From assembly GCA_001599715.1 (NCBI GenBank), contig BCHU01000002.1:1612001-1676000 (forward strand): 64,000 bases of DNA, in the 5' to 3' direction. Shown here piece by piece: positions 55,554-64,000 of the stretch. The notes under the pieces were generated by a model. That model saw only the letters and a list, made by a program, of their open reading frames with translations. It was not told the origin of the DNA and ran no database searches. The number at the start of each line of letters is the position of its first letter. The stretch's first letter is position 1. The position numbers and the translations under genes are program-made. Source of the stretch: Phaeotremella fagi. Taxonomy: Eukaryota > Basidiomycota > Tremellomycetes > Tremellales > Phaeotremellaceae.

Positions 55554-57496
55554 ATGAGTGATAACAGTGACACTAACTCGACCTCTCCAGATGACTCAAT
55601 CAACGGAGGTGTAATCAACGCAGGTGCAATCCTCACTGATCTTCAAAACGAAATAGCAACAATAGGTGAAGTAGTTGGAGCAGCTGTCACCTTGCTTTTC
55701 GTGGTACTGGTCATACTTGCAGCCGCTTGGGCTTATCGCTCGAAAGCTGCTCGTCAATGTTTCGACAGACTGTCGTTTAGGTTGATGTTATGGACGATGA
55801 TAGCTGAGATCATATTTAGCGTGTCATATATCTGTGTGAGTAATAAGAAGAACAAGAATAAAATCAGTGATTCTTACTCATCTGGATAGAGTGTTTATGT
55901 TTTGGAACCAACACCTTGTGCCGCTACTATATATGTCTTTCTCTTTTCCATGACCGCGTAAGTTAGGCAAAGTTGGTTTATTAAATGGAGAAATTTGAAT
56001 GTTGAAACCTTTTTTTGATCTCAGAGCAAACATGCTGTGCATGTTTATCGCTGTAAACCTCTGTTTGGTTATTTCATTTGGATTGGATCCTGTTGTGATG
56101 GGTTTAGAAAAATGGTATATAGGAAGTTCGATTGGTTCCGGGTTAATCATTGCGATTCCACCTGTTGCTTTAGGTTGGTTGGGGTTGGATCCTGTCGAGG
56201 AAACTTGGTAGGTCATTCATTTTGATTAAACACTTTACTTGAAGATCAACTGCTCATTGCTGACCTTATTCCATCAGTTGGTTTACAGAAAGTAAGCTCG
56301 CCACTCTTCTCTTATGTGTATCGAAAAGCTTTGTTGTCATACCACTGACACACTGCTTTCTCAGCGGATCCGGATAGCAGAATGAGAGACCTCGTACTAG
56401 CAGTGGTATGTCGGAAACAAAACCCATGGTCAGTGATGAAGAACAGTAAGCTGATAATTGTGATACTCAGTATCTCTGGCAAATAATTTCGTCGTTGATA
56501 GCACTCATTGCGGTTGTTATTGTGGGTCACCTCGCTACAAGATAGTTGTAAGGCTGACAAATTCTACAGACTTTAATCACTTTATACCGTCGAAGTCGCT
56601 ACACTTCAAGTCTCATGACCGGGATCCAAGAGAGCGGCAACAGATGTCCACGAAAGGGAATTAGGGGAAGAATTCTTTGTTGGTGGAAAAGAGGGAAAGG
56701 CTGTTGCGAGCGTCAAAATCGACCTAAATCTTTGAATCAACTCCAAAACAATTTGAGTCGAGTTGCCTTGCGTATCGCAATGTATCCTATCGTTCTTATC
56801 GCTCTGAACGTTGTGATAACAGGTGAGTTTCAGTCGTGACTAACACAACTTTTCGTTTTCATTCTGATTTTCATCTTGCGTCTAAAATAGTCGGAGATCT
56901 CTACTTCTGCGAGAACGATGTGATGACTCAAGCTGATATTTTTATCTGGGAATTTTATACCTTGTTATACGGTTGTCGCGGTAGTTTTATTGCTTTGGTA
57001 GGTGAACAGTCTATTTCTGGTCATTGGAGAAATCTCTGACCGCAGATAGCTTGGAATCTTTGTGGACACGACATTATGGAAGGTATGACTTGACCTTTTT
57101 TAACTCAATTGACATTTGTAGGGTATGCGAATCGCTTGGAAAGAGAGACGCGGTACTCTCACATTAAAATCGGACTCTGAAGTGAGTTTAATGACGAAAC
57201 CATATGGGTATTTAGCTCAATGGGCTGCTTAGAATCTGATAATATCAACCTCTGAAATTGATCAAGATCTACCTCTGGGAATGGATGACGACATGTTCGA
57301 TTTCAAAGATATATTTGCAACAGGTCCTCCAGTTGATTCTCAACTTCATGTCGAACTCTCTCGGAATCACAAGGAAGATCTGACTTTACCTGTCATAGCC
57401 ACGCCTCTATCTTTCGAACCCCGACAACTTAATAAGGATCGGAAGGCAAGCAAAGAAGAAATTTTGAGAGTGGAAGAACAATTGAAATGGATGTAA
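55554..57496 (+). CDS. Seven-helix receptor (fungal cAMP-receptor-like/Git3-like GPCR)
   Basis: Plasma-membrane receptor likely coupled to a heterotrimeric G protein. Exons 55554-55835, 55890-55957, 56025-56207, 56278-56291 (14 bases), 56365-56405, 56471-56521, 56570-56822, 56891-56997, 57122-57181 and 57233-57496 give 440 residues. An Asn/Ser-rich outer N-terminus precedes TM1 (VGAAVTLLFVVLVILAAAW), TM2 (LMLWTMIAEIIFSVSYI), TM3 after a CAAT cysteine, TM4 (GSGLIIAIPPVALGWLGL), a CWF motif in the second outer loop, TM5 (YLWQIISSLIALIAVV), a basic Cys-rich third inner loop, TM6, TM7 and an acidic tail. An extra exon at 57046-57082 is possible near TM7 but breaks phase. Ligand unknown. Confidence 0.82.
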
Positions 57497-58171
57497 TTGT
57501 ATTGAACAGATCATGTACTATAGGATCCAAAGGGTATTCTTCCCTTTCATTTGAGCTACATTGTGAATCTCAAGAAATGCCAGCTCCTTTAAGTCGGAAC
57601 TGAGGCAATTGTATGGAAAATGTTGATATACAACAGATGTCTCGGGTCGACTTTGAAAACCTTCTGATCCCACCAGCAAGGATGTGAGTTGATCAAGACC
57701 AGACTGAAAGCTATCAAAGAGAAGATAGTCATTGGCTTAGCAGAATAGCGCGAATCACCATCTTGAGCCATACTGATATGAAGAGAGTGGACACTTGTGG
57801 CGATACCTGTACATAGTGATCGTGCGGTTCGAGGCGAATGTACAATTTGCTAATACTTCTGAGTCCTGCATCCTACATGTCGAAATCACAGGCGACGGAA
57901 TCATCTAGCCTTAACACTGTACTCGTACATTCCTGTGTGACTAAATAGACCCTCGTAGAGTTACACTTTTCACATCCAAAAGTGCTTAAGCTTATTCGGT
58001 TACTCGGACAGGGAGATGTTGTGTACCAAAGGGATTAAGGATATCTTTCTTCAGGCACGGTTGGAATTTCCTGGTACCGTTCAAGGTTTACTTTTAGGTG
58101 ACCAAAAGTTGGGAGTTTTCCATGTTTACACTTCTATTGTCCATAATCAAACACCAAAATAGAGAAAGAAG
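57497..58171. other. Intergenic with exact motif copy
   Basis: No gene seen. CACTGTACTCGTACATT at 57915-57931 is identical over 17 bp to 13393-13409. Confidence 0.45.
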
Positions 58172-60750
58172 ATGGTAACGGTGATATCAAGAAGTACAAT
58201 CCTTCTCAGAAGAAGTACTAAAATATCAATAAACCGACCACTCCTAAGAAATTTCCATCCCACCGTCATCAAATATAACATCCCAACATGGCCATCACCA
58301 GCTACCCCTTCATCTTCCCAAATCCCCGATCCGAACGATCAACAACCATCTCAACCAAATGACAAAAAGAAACGAAAAGACACGGATGATTCTGAATCGA
58401 TTTGGAAAGCATGGGCTTCGAGTCCTAGTTTTCAAGCTGCTTTGACGACGGTTTTGGGATTGGGGATGGTATTCGGGGCTGGGGTGGGGTATTTGGAATG
58501 GTATAAAGCACATGTACTTCATCGGGTTAGTCAACTATAGCTCAATCAAAATATTTACCAATGACTGATGGTGAAATAGATAATGGGAGCTTTCGAACCT
58601 GGTTACGTGGGTTTATGTTTATTTCACGTTAATTGACTTGATAGGATCCGGCACTTGAGTTATCTACTATTCATTCACCTAATGCTTCGCATATCCTTCG
58701 AAGGGAACAGGCTTTGGTGGATCGTATCGTTAGAGGTGAAGAAGGTGGTGCATATTATTTGTTACTCGGACCAAAGGGGACTGGGAAAGGGACGATGGTT
58801 TTGGAGTAAGTCATCGCTTTTCATAAATAATCTCAAGACAACGAAAATTGATTAATGGATTAGTGCGATGCGAGCAATAAATGCTGAAGGATCTTCGGTA
58901 GTTGAAGGTGAGTCACCATCTCTAACATCAGCTAACAACACCTCAGCCCATCCAGATCTAGAGGTTTTCAGATTACGTCTAGGTAAAGCACTAGATTTCG
59001 ATTATTTCGAAGATTGGCAGGGATCCTTGTTTTCACGTGCGGATCCAAGAAATGGTGGACCTGCTCTGGACGTTGAGAGAGCTATGACCAAATTGGAGAA
59101 AGCTGCTATTAGATATACGCGGAAGAACGGTCGACCTTTGGTTTTGGCTTTTAATAGTGGGTTGATTTCTTATTGTTTTGCTATGGGAGTTTACGCTCTT
59201 TTTAGATATACATTTGTTCCCTAATACTCCAGATGGTCATGCGCTTTTACATCAACTTCAACAACGGGCTGAAGCTTGGGCTGAGGGTGTGAGTACTGCT
59301 GTGTCCTTTCTGCGACGGATATTGATTTCGATAATAGGGAATTATGACGATGATATTTTCAACAGATGATTTTTGGTGTTTAGACAAGATGAAAAAGAAT
59401 GGTAAATTCAAATCAAACATCTCTACGAAACGCCTCTGATTGAGTTATCATGACAGCTTCCCGAATGAGAGTCTTATCAGTCTACGACTTACCAGCTAAA
59501 GAATCGATTCGAGCACTTAGACATCTTAGACATCAAGCTTTATCTCATAGAGCTGAAAAAGCTAGACAGTATCATCACACTTCGGTACTCAGTAACGATG
59601 AATCCGAGGAGATCGTCGTTGAATCAGATGAAATTTTGAGACAGGTTTATGACCTTGTTGGAGGTCGAACTAGTTATTTAGCTAGAGTCGCTAGAGCTGG
59701 TGATATGCTTGGTATGTTAGAACTGATCATTTGAGATTCGACAGAGCTGATCTTCTTCGTAGAGGAGGCTCAGGATATGATTCATAGTGAAAAAGCTTGG
59801 CTTTTGTCCAAGTAAGTCGTTTTGTGTGTTGTGATACGGTACTGATTGTATAATAGGATTGGTTTGATTCCGGAACATGACGATGATGTGATGTAAGTCC
59901 AGAGGTATGCTGGTGTTCTGACATGACACTCACAGGGACGAACAGAAATGGTCAAGGTAAATACCCTTATCTCTAAATTGACAATAAACTGATCAACCTC
60001 GCAGTTGCTCTTGGCTCCTCCTTCGTCATCTAGCACAAAACGGTTCACCACTCCCATCAATACTGAAAAACGCAGATCCAACGAACGAAGATCATCTTCA
60101 AGACGAACTTGATATCTCCCCATCATCCCTCACTGACGACTACGAATCCACCAATCCACCTGTGGATAACACCATCGACGATGATGTTTTATTGAAGAAA
60201 CTCAACAACGAAGTTGAATTGCATAACGATGTTCATATTCCTAGAGTCACTTATGAAGCTGCTAGGAGGATTATGACGAGAGCTGATTTTATTGAAGGTT
60301 TGGATCATGCTAATGTAAGTCGTTTTTTGTCATTTGTCATTTGATTCGTGATACTGAATGTTCTTAGATTATCGCCGTTGATGTAAGTCTTGCTCAAGGG
60401 GTTTAAACCAATTCTTCTTAGGTTCATCACGACGTCAGAGCAGATTCAGTATTATTACTTAGAGCTGCACAACTCGTAGTATCAGAAACAGGATTTGATG
60501 AAGATCTCGATACCACGCGAAACAGAATCGACGAGATTGAAGGTATGTCGTTTCTCTCAAATAAGAGTTAATTTTAACAACTTCAATCACAGGTCTTCAT
60601 CGACAAAATGAGTTAACTATCAAAGAACCGTTAAGAGTTTCGTTCGGTGAACATAACGGTGCACCTTCTTTCGAGGTTGTAGGCTTAGGTGGAAGTTTCG
60701 TCCCCGCTGATAATGAAGTTGAAGAGGATGACGGTGTTAAATTAGTTTAA
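58172..60750 (+). CDS. Mitochondrial AAA-type P-loop ATPase with winged-helix C-terminus
   Basis: Predicted mitochondrial inner-membrane ATPase of a fungal group with a C-terminal winged helix; role unknown. Fifteen exons: 58172-58525, 58580-58606, 58645-58805, 58864-58907, 58947-59156, 59206-59288, 59338-59401, 59457-59711, 59763-59811, 59857-59892, 59936-59956, 60005-60314, 60368-60382, 60422-60542 and 60593-60750, giving 635 residues. An Arg/Ser-rich presequence (1-40) is followed by one membrane helix (ALTTVLGLGMVFGAGVGYL), then AFEPGYDPALEL, Walker A GPKGTGKGT, and a Walker B-like strand LVLAFNNIHLF with Asn where Asp is usual, then IFSTDDFW (sensor I-like). The C-terminal third (VTYEAARRIMTRADFIEGLDHANIIAVD) is the winged-helix part. 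Confidence 0.8.
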
Positions 60751-61371
60751 TTTTGAATGTTCTTTTGAAATCGCAGTGTGATTTAGATTGTGGACATTTT
60801 TTTGGGTTTCATGCATTAATCTAATACAGAGTAGAGTAGAGTACGAGTAACTTGCTGACGTGTTGTTTTCGCGTTACCATTGAAATTGAAGATAAAAAAA
60901 CCCAACAGTTTTCCGTTTTTCCCTTATAATTTCATTCAACAAAATAAAAATCAACCCTAAAGAAGTAAGTTAGGTTATTTAGGAAATTTCGTCACATAAC
61001 AAAATTGGAAACGAATTCCCTTGCGTTGGGTTTTCCCCTAGGACGTAATGTTTATGTTAACTCATGATTATCTTTTTGAGCATGTTATAGATGAACACTT
61101 GTTGATGATTGTTAGACCAAGGATGTGTACTGTATGCATAGCTCCCCCTCGTAGATGGATGGTCCTTTCTGACTTTCTGACCTCTAAAGAATAAAGGGTG
61201 ACATGCAGTGTAAAAGTGACCTACCTCGCCACGTGGCCGCACGACGCGCTCGGACCTGATCCTTAGAAATAAATCAAACATTGCGAGAAACAATGACAAA
61301 ACACCACCACACCAAATAACATCTAATCTATTTATCATCTTTATTCTCATTCCATCTCCTCATCTTGAACA
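60751..61371. promoter_or_regulatory. Promoter of the homeodomain gene with palindromic E-box
   Basis: No gene seen. GCCACGTGGC (61228-61237), a perfect 10-bp palindrome around CACGTG, lies about 135 bp before the ATG. GTACGAGTAA near 60841 is a partial copy of the dispersed motif. Confidence 0.4.
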
Positions 61372-63820
61372 ATGCCAAAGGACTCTGTCCAAAAGCATTA
61401 CATCTCATCTCTCCCTCACCACGATCACAACCACAACCAACACCACCACTCACACCACCAACCACAACAGAAAATCATTCATCCACCTCCTCAAACGCGC
61501 CAGCCTCTTGGACCAGCACCAGCAGGGGCTTATCATCGATCTCAGTCCTCAGTCTTACACAGTCCCATGAATTCAGCTGGTACTGGTATCAGTGCTGGTG
61601 GTAGTATCAGTGCTGGTAATACCAATCTCCCCACTTCTAATATTAACAACACGACTACTGGATACGCGAATCAAAATGAAAATTCAATGAAATCATCCCC
61701 ATTCTCAATGTCAGTTTCTGGTTCTGGATCTTCATTCAATCGTTCCAATCAACATCATCTGTCTTCACATTCTCATTCTCATAACGTTTTACCACCTTTA
61801 CGAAGCCTTACCCCCGTCTCTCGAGATCAACATTTACGACATCCTTTTGAAACTCCAAGTCCATCTTATCACACTCATCCTCATTCCCATACACAATCAC
61901 ATAACATGACCTATAAAATCAACCCAGCTACAACATACAGTACACCAGACAACAAATATTCCACGACGTCTTCATCGATAGATCTAGCAGGTATCCAATC
62001 ACCAGCTCCATTCGTTGGTGTCTACCCCCAAGCTTATCTATCAAAAGAACCAGTTCCCAACTTTGACGACAACGATGTTGAAACATGTTCGATTCCAGAG
62101 AATTCAGCAGATTTATCAACAAGCAGACCAAACAAACAAGGTAAAGCAAGTTGTAACCCATGGGATTATCTCTCTGGTGATCAAGAATTCACGGGTAACG
62201 ATCAAGACGATACCAACTTGATGGTTGGAGTTGGGAAACGTGGAAAAATGAGACGAAGATTCAGAAAGTTGGAGTTGGAAGCTTTGGAAGTTCTTTGGAC
62301 TTGGCAGAAATTACCCAACATGTATCAAAGACAACGGTTGGGGGCTTGGTTAGGTGTAAGAACTAAACATATTACTGTTTGGGTAAGTTTCCTCCACTGA
62401 AGTTCTTTGACAGAACGTTATCCTAATCCGCTTGTAGTTCCAAAATCGTCGTCAAGAACAGAAACGTCATTCGAAATCTGGTTCTTCAGGTCCACCTCCT
62501 CCACCGCGATCTTCTAGGGGTACATACGATCCAATGACTGGTAAATGGAGACCAGTTGATATATCTTGTATCTCAGCTTTAGCGCCACCAGCCGAAGAGA
62601 AAATGGTCGTCATCAAGAAAATTGCTAATGGTGAAATAACTCGTGAAATGTATTTCACGCAATACCCTTCACCACGATCTCCTGTTGTCGAAACTCAACC
62701 ATCCGGGTTATCCCAACGCACCGAGATGATTCGTCGACCTATACTTTCAAGAAGTAACAGTTCAAGTCTTGATGATATCTTGTTGGCTAGAGAACGTGAA
62801 TCTGGTAAAAGACCTTTCGCGTCTGGACCAAGAGGGTTCTATGATCAAACCGAAATGGAAGTTTTGGATAAAGGGGAGAGAAACGAAGCTTTACTCGCCA
62901 TGATGTCCTCTGATCCACCTTCAATGGATCTCATGGAATTACGTGACGAAGATGATGGAGATAACGAAGGAACCGACGGTGATTCTTCGGCCAACTCTGA
63001 AAATCATAGTCCAGTTAAACGGACTCCTTTACCGACAAAACAACAAAACCACTTAGGTTACGGTCATCCCTCTCGACCTAATCTCGGTCGTTCCAATAGT
63101 GATTTCGTAATCGGTAGATCAGCTTCTTTGGATATTCTAGCGTCGTCTTCGAAGAACAGAACACTTCTCCATCCTTTGCCGTCAATCTTACCGACTCCAA
63201 GATCATCTTCCGGGCCTTCGACTACTCTGGATCATTTTTCTTTACACCCTTCGACTTCAAAGAAACGTTCTTTACCACCTGTACCGTCTCATGAGCATCA
63301 TGTCGAAACTAAAAGAAACAAATTAGAACGTCAAGGGACTTGGTCAACTTTAGCTATGACACTCAAACACCGCGATAGTTTCAGTCGATCCAAATCTGAA
63401 AAACCATTCTCAGTTCATATCCATGATTCAATGATTACTCCCAAAGGGATCAAAAATGATTCATCGCCAACGAGTATATCTCCATCATCACCTAACGAAT
63501 CATCGTCTTCACCACATTCGGGTTCGTCTTCACCAACACCAGGTAGCTCAAGTACCCTCCCAACACCTAATCAATCGTTTGATCAATCTTTCGGAGAAGG
63601 TGAAAACGATTTAAAACCTTTCATAAGATCTGGTTCGATCTCTTCACCGATCACCATGATAATTAATAATAACGATAATAACGATAAAGATGGATTCAAG
63701 AGAAACGCCAATGTTGACGTTGATGAAGTTGATGTGAAGAAAATCAAGAAAAATAACGAAACGGATCAAGAAGTTTTGAACGCTGCTAAAGGTTTATTAG
63801 AATTGTTTGGGGGTGCATGA
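61372..63820 (+). CDS. Homeodomain transcription factor
   Basis: Nuclear DNA-binding regulator. Exons 61372-62382 and 62438-63820 give 797 residues. A His/Ser/Asn-rich front (1-280) is followed by the homeodomain at about 294-347: RRRFRKLELEALEVLWTWQK, helix 2 QRQRLGAWLGVRTKHIT and recognition helix VWFQNRRQEQKR, with the intron placed between VW and FQNRR. Right after it is a block likely conserved in the group (DPMTGKWRPVDISCISALA). The C-terminal 400 residues are Ser/Pro-rich with acidic patches (RDEDDGDNEGTDGDSS), suggesting an activation region. It stands alone, with no divergent partner homeodomain gene and no pheromone gene seen, so it is more likely a general regulator (Hob-type) than a mating-type factor. 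Confidence 0.92.
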
Positions 63821-64000
63821 GGAATGGGAAATTTGGTTTACGATTTTCAAACACACAAAACGAGGAACATATTTTTGACGATTGAATTTACGAGATTGAT
63901 TATGAGGTTGACACCCGGTTTTTTGGTTTTCTTTTTTGACGATTGCATGGTAGTTTTTTTGGATGACGGATCACGATACTACATGTTTCTTTTTTTCTTT
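63821..64000. other. 3' flank to window end
   Basis: T-rich 3' region of the homeodomain gene; nothing further seen. Confidence 0.4.

Noticed and set aside
61372..63820. Reading the homeodomain gene as a mating-type locus.
   Set aside because: Only one homeodomain gene is present, with no divergent partner, pheromone or pheromone-receptor gene nearby.
1..64000. tRNA, rRNA, CRISPR, transposase or viral genes.
   Set aside because: None recognised on either strand; repeats seen are the orphan-family blocks and simple low-complexity tracts.

Overview
This window is nuclear DNA from a filamentous or yeast-like basidiomycete, most likely a tremellomycete (Cryptococcus/Kwoniella type). The evidence is about 30 tightly packed protein genes on both strands, nearly all cut by many 40-60 bp GT-AG introns with branch sites of the CTNA type, several micro-exons, a white-collar-1 photoreceptor that lacks the GATA zinc finger (the basidiomycete form), and a homeodomain factor, a NAD formate dehydrogenase and a SEY1 of fungal type. 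No rRNA, tRNA, CRISPR, transposase or plasmid feature was recognised. Exon coordinates were worked out by hand from splice signals, reading phase and family motifs, and phase closes exactly in almost all multi-exon models.

Layout. 0-9 kb: thymidylate kinase (CDC8, minus) and the nucleotide-excision-repair protein RAD7 (plus) share a divergent promoter with an MluI box; then an NXPE/PC-esterase-like SGNH protein and NAD formate dehydrogenase. 9-18 kb: a short membrane protein, an ER SUN-like protein (SLP1 type), an orphan, a Golgi-pH-regulator channel and an unrecognised Ser/Arg-rich protein. 18-26 kb: an amidase, a SAM methyltransferase with an 8-nt exon, and MET2. 26-31.5 kb: an accessory island of three tandem paralogues of an intronless, unrecognised family, each behind a copy of a repeated promoter block, with two more gene-less copies of the block upstream. 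31-44.5 kb: a promethin/LDAF1-like protein, SEY1, a 3-methyladenine DNA glycosylase, the white-collar-1 photoreceptor and a secreted glycoprotein. 45-51 kb: a 17-exon kinesin with a long coiled coil. 51-58 kb: a second pair of intronless orphan paralogues, a small protein with signs of very high expression, a possible 73-residue peptide and a seven-helix receptor. 58-64 kb: a mitochondrial AAA-type ATPase and a homeodomain factor.

Most genes are ordinary housekeeping, with little sign of functional clustering except CDC8/RAD7 (DNA precursor supply and repair). SLP1, the LDAF1-like protein and SEY1 all act at the ER, but only the last two are adjacent. The most unusual material is the expanded orphan family with its duplicated regulatory blocks (26.4-31.4 kb) and the D/E pair at 51.5-53.2 kb, which may be a distant branch of it.
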